Origin: Flabesymbios commensalis
Taxonomy: Eukaryota; Annelida; Polychaeta; Terebellida; Flabelligeridae
Assembly (NCBI GenBank): GCA_964017125.1
Contig: OZ024903.1
Span: 84,516,300 to 84,580,299 of the forward strand
DNA length: 64,000 bases
Reading direction: 5' to 3'
Shown: piece after piece, positions 23,244-34,686 of the stretch
Position numbering within the stretch: position 1 is the first letter of the stretch
How the letters are laid out: every line of letters begins with the position of its first letter
The notes under the pieces: generated by a model
Told to the model about the DNA's origin: nothing
Database searches by the model: none
The model's input: only the letters and a program-made list of their open reading frames with translations
Translations under genes and position numbers: made by a program

Positions 23244-23743
23244 TTTCCGTGGATTTAGTGCCAGAATGAATAGGGCCTACTTGCATGATGATGTATTTAG
23301 CAATCGTATATTAATAGATAATCGAAGGTATGTGTGTGTTACATATTGTTTTGCATGCCGAATATATGGCACCCCAACACAAAGGAACTGCTTTGCCTCG
23401 GCGGCTCCTTGTTATTGTTATAAACTGTAGGTACTACGCAATGTTAGTCGTCCAACTTTGAGCCAACATTATTTTAATGTATCGATCGTTTTACTGGGGC
23501 TGCACCCGCCTTAAGTAACCTTAAGATAGTATTAAATTCATATTGTTATTTTCATCAACAACAACAACCAAGATTGCCAGTACAGATAACGATAAACGTT
23601 GATCCAGCGTTGGTTAGTGCTACCGCTAGCTGTCACTGGTCAGCCAGAGATCCTGGCTCGGTTCCTGCTCTTGGTGTTTAGTTTATAAAACACACAAAAA
23701 AAATATCGTTCATTCGTTGCATATAGGAGGAGGGGGGGGGGGT

Positions 23744-23832
23744 CCCAGCAAACACAAAACATTTGTATAACATTTGTACAACGACGATTAACATTGTACA
23801 AAACTTATACTAATATTTAATGTTTGCTGGGG
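23744..23832. mobile_element. CCCAGCAAACAC-family MITE, shortened copy
   Basis: CCCAGCAAACACAAAACATT ... TTAATGTTTGCTGGGG, 89 bp. Part of the central palindromic core is lost. Confidence 0.82.
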
Positions 23833-23957
23833 TAGTATACTTGGCTTCGGATCGCCAAGATTAGAAGTTTGGATCCCGAGGGTTATGTTATCTGATCATC
23901 ATCACACCATCCTCGACAGCTTTTCCTACCTGGCCCACTTCAGGCTGCATGCCTATT

Positions 23958-24065
23958 CCAGCAAACACAAAACATTTGTATAACATTTGTACAATGTTGG
24001 ACCGACGTCGAAGACGTTGGGCCGACGTTGTACAAATGTTATACAAATGTTTTGTGTTTGCTGGG
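23958..24065. mobile_element. CCCAGCAAACAC-family MITE, best-preserved copy
   Basis: CCAGCAAACACAAAACATTT at the left and AAATGTTTTGTGTTTGCTGG at the right, with matched inner arms TAACATTTGTACAA / TTGTACAAATGTTA and core CCGACGTCGAAGACGTTGGG. Nearly perfect hairpin, so the youngest copy in the window. Confidence 0.92.
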
Positions 24066-25545
24066 ATATGCATAAAAATGATACATGTGGTTTAAAACAC
24101 TACTAATATAGTAATTTACTAGTAATTTTGCCCTAATAAATTTAAGCATCGTTTTACCGTAATTCACATGATTTAATAACTTTAACTTTTTTTTAATCTC
24201 TAAATTTTTATTTTATAATTTTGTACTTTATTGGACGTTTTAATAAAAATGATTATTAATAATAATTTGCTGATATAATATGAAGTGAGACCTTAATAAC
24301 ATTATTTCATCGATGAATGATAATTATTTTCCACGGAAGACGAGTAGTGAATTAGTACTAATCTTTTTTTGTGTAGCATAATTACAGGATAAGTTTGTAG
24401 TTGTTACAAGAAGGAGAAGAATGGATTTTATATCCATATAATTTATGCAGGCTTATAATTAATAGTATGTCTTGAATATTTCTATCTACATTCAGGCCAC
24501 TTGATGTATTTTGCTCATCAATCCAATAGTGCTCAAAACAAGAACAAAACATCTACGTACAGTCTTTACAATCAGTGTTATTTTCGTTATTATTCAGGAA
24601 GATATAGATTAAAAAATACCAAAAGATTGCACTGGATTGTCGACCCCACAATTACGACTTATCACTTTCCACGAAGTATCAGTTTAATTTGACATTCCTT
24701 GTGTATGTATGCTTGTCACGGATGCGAGTTATTTATTGACAGTATCATAAATCATCTGACTGTACCACCGTCATCATTTCACCAATAATTATACGATGCT
24801 AGTTTGATTAAAAGTAGACATTTAAAAGCAACCTTGAAAGACAAGGCAGTATTGTGTTGGAGGCTCGTAAATCAGAAAATGTCAGATACGACCCTCGACA
24901 GAATGCGCAATCATTTCAAGGTGTACTCGGCTCAGTAAACATTCGAAATTGTCATCACACTGCAGAATCAAAAAGACGCCTATTGGCGTAAAGTTAACGC
25001 TTTTTGGCGAAGGATGAACGCTTCTTGGCGCAAAATGTCAATTTAGAGCACTGACAGCTCACACAAAGTGTAAAAAAAGGCATAAAGTTCAATTACTTAG
25101 TGTAATGATCCCATCCACGGAACACTAGATTGTATAAGGACAACGCTGGTGTTTTTTTCACTCGTATAGCGACTGTAGTTTGTTCAGACGAATGAAAACA
25201 GTTGGCTACCCATCCTGATATTCCGGACTTATAGTCCTATAAATTTATTTGTAATATAAATAATCTTTACCACTATAACCATGGTAATAAGGTACGATGG
25301 GGATTATCAGATGTCAGCTATATAAAATAAAATCAGGCCTAAATAAAGCTATTTTGGCCAAGGGAAGTTCATGTAGCGTCACGTCCGAAGTGATGCATAA
25401 GAGGGGGGGGGGGGGCAGGGCAGGGATATAATATTCAAAAGCGCAGAAGAATACGAAACTAATGTAAGTTTAATTTCCAATGTCTAGGCCTATATTGCCA
25501 TATAAAAAAGATCCGGGGTTAATAAAAAAATTAAAAATAATTCAG

Positions 25546-25777
25546 CAGGGGCGGATCCAAGGGGCGTGGTTTGGTCGAAAAAAATAGTAAATAATATTAA
25601 TCTTATTTAGGGGTTTCCTTATGACTGGTTCCACACTCACTGAGGGACAAAAAGCAGTGGCCAATATGCCATAGATTTCAGGAGAAAGCCTTTGAAAATC
25701 AAAGACCCCGCGCTGCAGTGAAATATTTCTTTGCTTTAACCCCCCCCCCCCGTCAGGGAAAAGCTAGATCCGCCCTG
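25546..25777. mobile_element. Short hAT-type MITE nested in the 3.17-kb element
   Basis: CAGGGGCGGATCCAAGGGGC at the left and AGATCCGCCCTG at the right form the inverted ends, and a C-run lies near 25740. CAGGGGCGGATC ends are typical of small hAT-derived elements. Flanking octamers no longer match. Confidence 0.72.
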
Positions 25778-26519
25778 ACTAACAAGGCCTAAGCCTACAA
25801 TGGCTACATATTAACCTCATCCTTGTCTCCCCATCTCCCAATGCATATATATGAACTACAAGTGCACTCGTGTGACCATGTAGACCCTATAGTACACTTG
25901 GGTGACATAATAAGCAGGGGGTAAGTATAGTCCAATCGTGGCTGAAAAAAAACTTGAAATTAAAGATTTCAGCCACAGATGGCTTGCAATAAAAGATGTG
26001 TTAACCTACTTTCCATTTTGCTATCATAATTATGAAATACTAAAATTGGTCTCGATTAATCAGGTTGATAATAGGACTGGTTGGTTAGAATCAGTGACAT
26101 TACAGCTAGGCCCTATACATCACATGCTCAGCTCATATGTTATAAACAACATTAAAGTTATGTAGGCCTACTGTATCTTGAGTTGAGGTCGAGATCGTTC
26201 TCAGTCACCACCATATGTTAAAAAACTTTCATTTTCTTAGATAAAAGGAGCACAACAATCCATGCTCCATGCCTTTACGGTGTAGTAAATCGCAGGTCTG
26301 GACTAATATCAGACCACCATGCCTTGTGTAGACCTATAGGGCTACCTATCAACAGATCAATGGCAGAACAGTGATAACACCAGTGAACATAAAGTAGTAA
26401 GATTAATAACTGTCATTAACTAGAAAGAGTGTGATTCGGAAACGAACACGAAAGCAGCCCTCCGTTATCGCGAGTCGGCCATTTTAAATTTGATATAGAT
26501 CAGCAAACTTTCTGAAGTT

Positions 26520-27405
26520 TTGCTTTATATTACCGCTTTAGCTATTATCCAAGATTTCCGAGATAATGAGAAAAAACAATGAAAAATGACCGCCAATTGG
26601 CTATTTTGGATTTTATTTTTGCGAAATTTGTCATGGGTTATCCTTGTGTGAGTCCTCACATTTTGTTCTATATGCATGGTCCAGCTAGCTTTTTTGCCTT
26701 GTTTTTGAGTTACGCAAATATCACAAAATTTCTCAAATTTAAAATGGCCGCTAAACGGCCATTCTAAAATCGTTTGCTCCCAAAAGTTAATCAGGTCATT
26801 GGCTGACATTGCTGTGCATATTAGCTGGAAACTTTTTCCTGAAACGCGCTAAAGAGTATTTCTTTGTTAGTGGCCCTACTAATTAAAGGGTTGTTTATAT
26901 GGGAATCAAAGTGTAACCAAAAATTATTCGGTGGTATGTGATGGATATGTGGAGTATGACGGAGCAGAAGATTAGCTATCATGCAAGATTTCAGAGATGA
27001 TAAGGAAAAAAATTGGCGGCCATTTTGGATTATATTAGTGCGAAATTCGTCATGGGTTATCATTGTGTGAGACCTTCCATTTTGTTTTATATTCATGGTC
27101 CAGCTAATTTGCATTTTCTTGAGTCACTTAAATATCACAAAATTACTCAAATTCAAAATGGCCGTTAAACGGCCATTTTTAAATTTTTGCTCCCAAAAGG
27201 GAATCAGGTCATTAGCTGACATAGCTGAGCATATATACTTGCCAGATTAAAAGAAGATCTGATAGAAACTGTTTCCTGAAACGCGCTAACGAGCATTTCT
27301 TCGTTAGTGGCCATATTAATTAAAGGGTTGATGATATGGGGATCAAAATGTCACCAAAACAATTTGCCAGTGGTATGGGGTGGCTATGTGAAGTATAGAT
27401 AGATT
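26520..27405. repeat. Tandem duplication of about 440 bp, diverged
   Basis: Two consecutive units share, in order, TAGCTAT..TCCAAGATTT, GCGAAATTYGTCATGGGTTA, CATGGTCCAGCTA, AAAATGGCCGYTAAACGGCC, GCTCCCAAAAG, CCTGAAACGCGCTAA, TTCGTTAGTGGCC and ATTAAAGGGTTG. Unit 1 is about 26520-26960 and unit 2 about 26961-27405. Small reverse-strand frames here are shadows of the repeat. Confidence 0.85.
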
Positions 27406-28264
27406 ATATTGATAGATTAGTAGCTATTTTGAAAACAAATAACTGCGCTGGCGGCGGAGGCTGCTTGATTATTAACGCACATTTTGCTAGGCTATAGTCT
27501 AGACGATCAGGTTATATTATAAATATCATTTAAATGTATTTATTCCAGTCGTAGGCTACATAGCACAATGATCTTAGGGCCTATCCCGTTGAAGAAAAAA
27601 TCTGTAGATTATAAAACAAACTCGTACCTAATATAGCCATATAGGCCTACCAATACTAACAAAATTATACATAGTTGCACCAATAGGCGTCTTCACATTG
27701 CTCCAATAGGCGTGCAACACTGATTTTACAACGTTTCAATGGTTTATTATCTACGCAGGTCATTAGACAAATAACTGAGATATCAGTGGCGTAGAAAAGA
27801 CTTAATGTAACATAATCTATCTAATTATAGAAGATTTATATGCAAATAGATTAAAAAAAATAACATTTGAATGGAATCGTGTCCAGTTTTGAGGTAGGGT
27901 ACCAAAACTATTTTCACTAGTCTGAGAAATGTATTAAACTTTCCCATGTAAATTTCCATGTGTGGAGGTTCCTAAGATGTACTATTGTTCCGTGCACACC
28001 TTTATTTAACATAAGTTAAACATTTTGGCCTTTTCTTCGGACGATATTTTGAAAAAATTCTGAAAAAGTTGACAATTTGGCGCCGAGAAGCGTTGCACTT
28101 CGCCAGTAGGCGTCTTTTTGATTCTGCAGTGTGGTCATGAATATCATCAAATTGGATTTAACAAACGACAAAAAATGACCAGACAATAATTCTGATTTAC
28201 TTTGGTTTTCTATCGAATAATTGTGCATGGTAGTTACTTGTTTTTTTTCTACAATAGTTTAGGA

Positions 28265-28424
28265 GAAACAAACAAACAGACAAACAAACAAACAAACAAA
28301 CAAACAAACAAACAAACAAACAAACAAACAAACAAACAAACAAACAAACAAACAAACAAACAAACAAACAAACAAACAAACAAACAAACAAACAAACAAA
28401 CAAACAAACAAACAAATAAACAAG
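28265..28424. repeat. (CAAA)n microsatellite
   Basis: About 40 tandem CAAA units with one CAGA interruption near 28276. It produces long artificial open frames of KQTN and CLFV repeats on both strands. Confidence 0.97.
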
Positions 28425-28672
28425 ATAACGTCAGTAAAACAATCAAGCAATCCATAAGCCAGTACGCCAGCCAATCTGCTTGCTAAAATTAATATTTTTT
28501 TACATTTCATACAGGATGGCAGGATTTAGTATGCATGGAAAACCGCAGAGAAAAATATATAACAGTTCTCATATGCTTATATAAATGTATAATTTTAATG
28601 TTTGATATTTCCAAAACGAGCGCCGTCAGATCAAGGTTGGTAGATTAATGAAAACTACAGCTACAGCTACAG

Positions 28673-28796
28673 CTTCTATGAATGGTTGGCTCTGAGAAAT
28701 GATTTATTCATGCACATATTTACATGTGATAGACCTTCTATGGATGGTTGACTCTGAGAAATGATTTATTCATAAACATATTTACGTGTGGTAGAG
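28673..28796. repeat. 62-bp tandem duplication just upstream of the chitin-binding gene
   Basis: CTTCTATGAATGGTTGGCTC begins at 28673 and CTTCTATGGATGGTTGACTC at 28735. Both units carry TCTGAGAAATGATTTATTCA and an AYGTGTGRTAGA end. The array ends 7 bp before a TATA-like box, so it sits where proximal promoter elements would be. Confidence 0.85.
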
Positions 28797-28802
28797 TAAT
28801 TC

Positions 28803-28808
28803 TATAAG
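28803..28808 (+). promoter_or_regulatory. TATA-like box of the chitin-binding gene
   Basis: TATAAG within TCTATAAGAGAGC lies 83 bases before the ATG at 28886. A start site near 28833 would leave a 5' UTR of about 50 bases. Supported by position only. Confidence 0.45.
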
Positions 28809-28885
28809 AGAGCTGACAGATTAGGCGCCTTACACTACTATCATCTTTAGCTCAATATCGAACAGGTTAAAATTACAAAAGCATC

Positions 28886-30956
28886 ATGAATGTGTTAGTG
28901 ACCGTCTGTTTGGTTATGATCAGCGTCAGTCTGGCTGCTGGTAAGTTCAATACAAATATATTATCAAGCGAAATTGCTAATCATACGTTGTGAGTGAGTG
29001 AGTGAGTGAGTGAGTGAGTGAGTGAGTGAGTGAGTGAGTGAGTGAGTGAGTGAGTGAGTGAGTGAGTGAGTGAGTGAGTGAGTGAGTGAGTGAGTGAGTG
29101 AGTGAGTGAGTGAGTGAGTGAGTGAGTGAGTGAGTGAGTGAGTGAGTGAGTGAGTGAGTGAGTGAGTGAGTGAGTGAGTGAGTGAGTGAGTGAGTGAGTG
29201 AGTGAGTGAGTGAGTGAGTGAGTGAGTGAGTGAGTGAGTGAGTGAGTGAGTGAGTGAGTGAGTGAGTGAGTGAGTGAGTGAGTGAGTGAGTGAGTGAGTG
29301 AGTGAGTGAGTGAGTGAGTGAGTGAGTGAGTGAGTGATAGGTCCAAATTGTTTATATCAAATCTGGGTGTTTTTCTTCAGCCAATACTGGACCATTGTGC
29401 ATTACCGACTGTAGCCAGCAGAGCGATGGGAACTACCAAAGCTGTGCGAACTGTCATACTTACATCGCTTGTACTGCAGGCTACATGCACACGATGCCAT
29501 GTGCCGCTGGAACTGTCTGGTTTGACAACTTAAAACGCTGTGATTGGCGCCCATCTCCAACTTGCACCGGTAAGTGTGCAGTGAGCAAAACTCAATTCTG
29601 ACCATTTAACCCTTGCACTGCTGGGCCCGTATATATATACGATTTCAAACGAAATATAATGCCACTGAGAATTGTAAAATGTTTTTTAATAAATGTTCAT
29701 TTAATCAAATAACTGAATTTGTGCTGTTTCGATTTTCACAAGTAGATATTTTATTAACATACCAACAATTCATTTCGGACCCTCGTCCTAGTTATGCACA
29801 ACATGCCACCCTTTACCTGTTGAATTGTTTCAATTGTATTTTGCATCATTTGAATCAGGGATTGCTAACGAAATTTACATCTTCAAATGATGAAAAATAT
29901 TACTATTTATGAAAAAATAGACATGTCCAATATTAAATTATTGGAGCAACTAAGCATCTACCAAAAATATTTTATCAAATTAAGTGATATTTTTATTAAT
30001 CTAAAACATCCTTAACCCCGTATACATACAGGACTAGCAGGACAAGGTTTAAAAAGACCATCGGATGAAAAGTTGCATAACACTATAAGGAGGTTGTGTG
30101 AGCTTTCGTTTGAACTATCATACTTGAATTTTATAAGATCGAGACATATTTTATTTACTTTGCCGTTGGAATTACGACAGTAATTCACAACTCAAGGTGA
30201 ATAAACATGAGATTAAATAGTTGAGTGCTAGAAGGATTAAACTGCGTCAGACTTTGGCCTGTTAAACTTTAAAATTTGTTTTGCGGTTTTATTTCTATTT
30301 TCACCGAAATGACAATATTGAGGGGGCCAATCATTTAAATGGTAGATATCGAAAAATATATACTGATTTCATAATGCTATTATATTCATCATAATTATAT
30401 GAATAAATAAATATCAATCTTGCACCTGGGATAAAATACACATTGAAAAATATATAATTTTTATGTCTTAAAGTGATAGTCACGTCCACGGCAGTTCTAA
30501 CCCACAAAAGGGGAAAAATAAAAGAGCCATTCTATTTGCTAGATTAGCATAGGCCTTTGTTTTGATAAATAGATATCCATCTTGCATCAGGACTAAAATA
30601 CACATCAAAACATATAATTTTCCTGTTAACTCCTAAGTGGTAGTCAATTCCTCCGTTTAATTTGCCCCTCAAACAGGAAAAATTAAAAGAGCCATTGAAT
30701 TTGTAAGATTAGCATGGGCCTATGTTTTGATTCAAATTATACCCATGTAAGTAATTTCTACCCAGTTGTGGATTGCGGCATCGAGACGCAGCTTTGAGTA
30801 GGTGAAAATGCGTGTGAGAAATCAGATAATATTGATATTTAAATGGGGGCTACTCACAATTAAACAAGGTAACATGCACAAATATAGCTAGAATATTTCA
30901 GGTTGTTTAGTTAGTCTAGTTTTTAACTGCTACCCTTGTTCTTTTCAGTGGAATAG
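28886..30956 (+). CDS. Small secreted chitin-binding protein (peritrophin-A / CBM14), three exons
   Basis: Exons 28886-28940, 29381-29569 and 30949-30956 join in phase with GT-AG introns to an 83-residue protein. Residues 1-18 (MNVLVTVCLVMISVSLAA) are a signal peptide and exon 1 encodes only that. Exon 2 encodes one CBM14 domain: C25, C29, C40, C43, C49, C59, C72 and C80, with the family pattern DGNYQSC, YIACTAGY, CAAGTVWFD and RCDWRPSPTC. Exon 3 adds only V-E-stop. Two cysteines more than the usual six suggest a fourth disulfide. Such proteins bind chitin in gut linings, cuticle or as humoral lectins. Intron 1 is almost entirely a (GTGA)n array. Intron 2 holds a TTAA-flanked MITE and a tandem duplication. 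An AATAAA lies at 31175. Confidence 0.9.
28989..29337. repeat. (GTGA)n microsatellite, about 87 units, in intron 1
   Basis: An uninterrupted run of GTGA fills most of the first intron of the chitin-binding gene, from 48 bases after the donor to 43 bases before the acceptor. It gives artificial SLTH-repeat frames on the minus strand. The very long pure run implies high mutability. Confidence 0.98.
29610..30236. mobile_element. piggyBac-like non-autonomous element with TTAA flanks
   Basis: TTAA (29606-29609) is followed by CCCTTGCACTGCTGGGCCCG, and the right end AGTGCTAGAAGGA is followed by TTAA (30237-30240). CCCTT...GCACT termini beside TTAA are the hallmark of piggyBac-like elements. There is no transposase. 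The 99-residue frame at 29613 lies wholly within it and has no known domain. Confidence 0.68.
30402..30735. repeat. Diverged tandem duplication, about 160-bp unit, in intron 2
   Basis: Both units share ATAAATA.ATATC.ATCTTGC, AAAATACACAT, AAGTG.TAGTCA, AAAAGAGCCATT and AGATTAGCAT.GGCCT.TGTTTTGAT. Unit boundaries are about 30402 and 30563. Confidence 0.82.
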
Positions 30957-31174
30957 ACGAAGAAATGAAGTCGACGCAACTGAAAATAGACTTTTACTAC
31001 ATCGCGCATGAATTAAACATTTTATCACTTCATTATTTATTAATATAGATTGTATGTTGTTTTACTAATTATTATGTATTACTTAATACACAGAGTGATA
31101 ACATAATTTTGTTCTCACAGATGTATATTGAGAGACAATTACAATGCAAGTCTTATTATTATACCGTTTTAATC

Positions 31175-31180
31175 AATAAA
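31175..31180 (+). terminator. Candidate polyadenylation signal of the chitin-binding gene
   Basis: AATAAA 219 bases after the stop codon at 30956, the first canonical hexamer downstream. Confidence 0.5.
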
Positions 31181-31199
31181 CTGGTCCTTCACGAATTAT

Positions 31200-32949
31200 C
31201 CTAAATTTATCTGAGGCTCATCAGCTTCCACATCTTGATTCTGGAATTGTCAATAATACAGCAAAATAATGAGTTTGGTGCCCTCCATTGTGCGATAAGA
31301 TAGTTGCATCACAGTTTTTCTAATAAGAATCTGACTGTTTAATGCGTGACTACTGCAACACCTGCTTATTCTTTGAATCGCTGTACTTCACTACATTACT
31401 ACATGTTTATGCAACATAAGACAATATAACTAGTTTGAGACCAATTTCATGAATGTAAATGTTTTTATAATTTTATTATTCAATATAACATCAGCTGAGC
31501 ATCCTGGCACAGTTTTTTTTTAATTAACCTGTTGCGTCAGTCATCAATTCTGATTTAATTTTCAGAGCTAAAAATGGAAAAAAAAGTTATTATGAGGATT
31601 GGTGATTTAACAATATGTTTAATAATCAATATATATGTATGAAAATAAAGTGTGCCGCTATTATAACTAATTATGAGTTTATTTTTATTAATTTACATAC
31701 ACGCATGCACGCACGCACACAAACACACAAGGCAACCCTGGTGGGGGGTCACTAAGCGATCTTTATTATGTCTAACGTGATGCTTAGCTAGGAAAGTACT
31801 TTTTTAAACAAAAAATGAAATTATTTTTTTGCAGTTTTACCAAATATCTTCATGTAAGATCTTTACGTGAAAATACAAATTTTAAAGAGTGTTCAGGCAC
31901 AATTTAGACAGTTAAACATGGGTTTATTAATGAATTATATTACAACCTATGAAAACTACAGCGCTTCGTGTTCTAGGCCTATAATATATCTTTTTGTAGA
32001 CACAGATATGATATATCAAAACAGCGTCGTCTATGGAGACGATGATGGTAAAATCGCAGTACCGGTAATAATTAAATTAAAAACGATAAATAGAACTTAA
32101 CTGTATTCAAACCTAACCTCATCTTATGGTAGTAATTTATCCAGCAAACACGAGATGTGAAGCCAACGTTGGTTTAATGTATGTTGTCTAGTTGTCTGCG
32201 CCACAACTGTGCACAGGCCTACACATAACGTGAATAATATATAATAATGCAGTAAAATAATAGGATACACCATGCAGCTTTTAAACTGGCCTGCTTGACA
32301 GACAAGCTGAGTAAGATTGATAGTTATTCATATGAGTCCAAGTATAATTTTACAGTATCGTAATCTCATTGTGTGTTTAAATAAGTTATAATTAAAACAT
32401 GTTAAACCTATACATTGGGTTTCAATATCACACCTGAAGATATAATGTCATAATGTTGAGAGCTAGGTATAACACTTTCATCACCTGTAATTTATACACC
32501 ATGATTTAAAAAGTTGTGTTAAACATCCTCTATTTTAAAATGACGTCTACCACTATAAGATGGCGATATTTCTAGCTGACTGATTAGCCTGATTTTTTGG
32601 CTAGTTGTCATTTTATTTACATATTATCGTCCATCATTTAGCAATGTTCTTTATGGGTGTACAGGCCTATGCACAGGACAGATTTATTCATTGTAAGTGG
32701 CGCTGATCTAGAATATACTAGCAAAAAGATGTTTAAAATGTCATGGTGAATGATACTGTATTGGAGTATACACAGCAAACGTGACAAAGCATATGAAAAA
32801 ATCTGGAATTTTTGAAGTGAAGAGGCTGAACACAATTTAAAATCTCTTAAAAAAAAGGTTTAATAAAAATTAGAATTACCTATCAACACTGTCTATAGAA
32901 AATGATTAACCCATGCCATGATAATAACAATAAGAGCATTTGTTCAATT
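31200..32949. other. Non-coding stretch with short low-complexity runs
   Basis: Contains a CA/CG dinucleotide-like run near 31700 and a half-copy of the CCCAGCAAACAC MITE at 32142-32190 (CCAGCAAACACGAGATGTG, then GCCAACGTTGG). The 77-residue frame at 31867 shows no domain. Confidence 0.5.
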
Positions 32950-33822
32950 ATCAAAGCCATAAAATGGGACTCCTCTGGTGTTTCTCCTCTCAAAGAAAAT
33001 GGTGAACTTTTAGCAAAGACACCCGAAAAAGCAAATGCATTAAATATACTGTTCCTGTCAGTCTTTACTTCTGAAACATCAAAATTACCAGCAAAATCTT
33101 TAGAAAACATATTTTATCCAACTATAGACCGGACATCCATATTACTCAAAAGGAAGTTGAAAAATTATTAATGAATTTAAACCCAGATAAAGTGACAGCA
33201 CCCGACGGTCTTTCACCTCAATATTGAAGGAGTTGTCATCGTAAATTGCACCAATCCTAACTCAAAACAATTAAATGTCCCTGGAAACAGGTGAGATCCC
33301 AGACGATTGGCGTAGCCTACAGACAATGCTTCTCTAATCTTCTCTAGTTAATAAAGGTGAAAAATACAGTCTCGCAAATTACAGATCAGTATCACAACAT
33401 GTATTTGTGGGACCCATATACACTCAAGCGGGAGGGAGTGCGGAAGCTTGAGTCCGTCAAACGCAGCCGGGCAGCCAGATAGGCCTACTGTCCCTACAGA
33501 TATTATAACAACAACAGCGTGACAAATATGCTAAACCTTACAAGAAAGAAGAACCATTTCATAAATGGCCATGCTCTACAAAATAAAAAAAAACAGAGTT
33601 GTGGCTATAGGGGCCTGCATGACATCTCACCCTTATTTACAGCCAAAATTAAGATTCTCCCGTATTCATCCCCTGGGTTTCCAACCATACCATACCAATA
33701 TTAATTCATTTAAATACAGTTTTTTTTCCAGATCAATCTCAACACAGAAGACTTATACCCCCACAAATCCCACAGGCCTCCATAGTTGATGCATTTAAGG
33801 CCACCATCAATAGCCACACTTG
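32950..33822 (+). mobile_element. Internally deleted LINE fragment: RT N-terminal part joined to C-terminal tail
   Basis: The first part encodes GVSPLKENGELLAKTPEKAN, then VFTSE, LNPDKVTAPDGLSPQY and, in other frames, IPDDWRS and ANYRSVS, the conserved region before the LINE RT core. From about 33398 it continues directly as LWDPYTLKREGVRKLESVKR, SVTNMLNL, RIHPLGFQPYHTNIN, YSFFSRSI and VDAFKATI, the C-terminal tail of the same kind of ORF. The catalytic core with the YADD motif is missing between them. Several frame changes occur. Confidence 0.85.
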
Positions 33823-34106
33823 AGTTTCCCTAAGTAAAATAACAACCCCCATTCTATTTTTATCCCTACACCAAAAACACACGTGACGATCGCACCTTTA
33901 GTATGCTCACCAGTTAGCGAACACAATCACTAACGTTAGCCTATTGACTCGATATTGTAATCAAGTTAGGCCCATTTGCACAGTCTCGGTAGCACATAAG
34001 TAAATGGTCGTGATAGCATTAATTTCTTGTACCATATGTAGGCCCCTATGTATTGTTTTATTTGTTTTGAAGATACTAACAATATTAAAAACAAGTTACA
34101 ACCCAT
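33823..34106. other. Short non-coding gap
   Basis: No frames or repeats seen. Confidence 0.4.
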
Positions 34107-34205
34107 CCCAGCAAACACAAGACGTTAGCCCAACGTTGTTTTACTGTTGACCCGCCGTCTACGACGCCAGCCCAATAGTAACCAGCGTTGGGCCAACGTC
34201 CCATA
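34107..34205. mobile_element. CCCAGCAAACAC-family MITE, diverged copy lacking its right end
   Basis: CCCAGCAAACACAAGACGTT at the left, core GCCGTCTACGACGCC, then GCGTTGGGCCAACGTCCC. The right terminal hairpin arm is absent. Confidence 0.72.
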
Positions 34206-34686
34206 GTGTATATGCATACTATTGCTATACAGTCGTAAAGTCGTATCTTGTCAATGCAGGGCTGGCGGACATCTGCAGACGCGACACAGTCTAATTTCAA
34301 AAAGTCGTATCTTCAGAAGGATATAGCTATCTGGTACGGTGATTTGAAGCTACCAGTACACATCTACCAGTACACACGCTGTACCAGACTTTAGCCTATA
34401 GGGCCTACCAGACTTATTATAAGCCGATTGTGAATCATAGAGTAGCGATATAATTCTAGCAAATCTCGTCGATTCTCAACGCCTTGTATACAAATCCTAC
34501 CCTCTCATTATACCTTTCAATCAGTTCTAAGAATACACCTAATTTTTTGCACGAAATAGAGCAGCGTATTTGTTATAAATCGTCTACTCTAATCACGCCT
34601 TGTGTGATCTCATAGCGTGCACAGGGTCGGTGTAGATCCTTTACACCTTCCATTCCGGCCTAACGTCGCACTTCAATCTGTTAACT

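Larger units (their letters stand above)
24958..28131. mobile_element. 3.17-kb hAT-like TIR element
   Basis: CACTGCAGAATCAAAAAGAC then GCCTATTGGCG at 24958 is mirrored by CGCCAGTAGGCG then TCTTTTTGATTCTGCAGTG ending at 28131. Similarity continues inward about 90 bp (AACGCTTYTYGGCGC...TGTCAA). The flanks TTGTCATCA (24949-24957) and TGGTCATGA (28132-28140) agree at 7 of 9 positions, consistent with a decayed 8-9 bp target duplication. The subterminal word AATAGGCGT recurs near 27690. No transposase frame is visible. A 230-bp MITE (25546-25777) and a 440-bp tandem duplication (26520-27405) lie inside. Confidence 0.78.

Noticed and set aside
25938-26165. 75-residue frame beginning MAEKKLEIKDF
   Set aside because: It lies inside the 3.17-kb TIR element, has no known domain and no transposase motif.
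28197-28510. Long frames of CLFV and KQTN repeats on both strands
   Set aside because: They are translations of the (CAAA)n microsatellite and have no other support.
28981-29346. 121-residue SLTH-repeat frame on the minus strand
   Set aside because: It is the translation of the (GTGA)n array inside an intron.
29395-29605. Other-frame readings of chitin-binding exon 2, and read-through past its donor
   Set aside because: Only one frame gives the cysteine pattern and joins in phase to the signal-peptide exon and to the V-E-stop exon.
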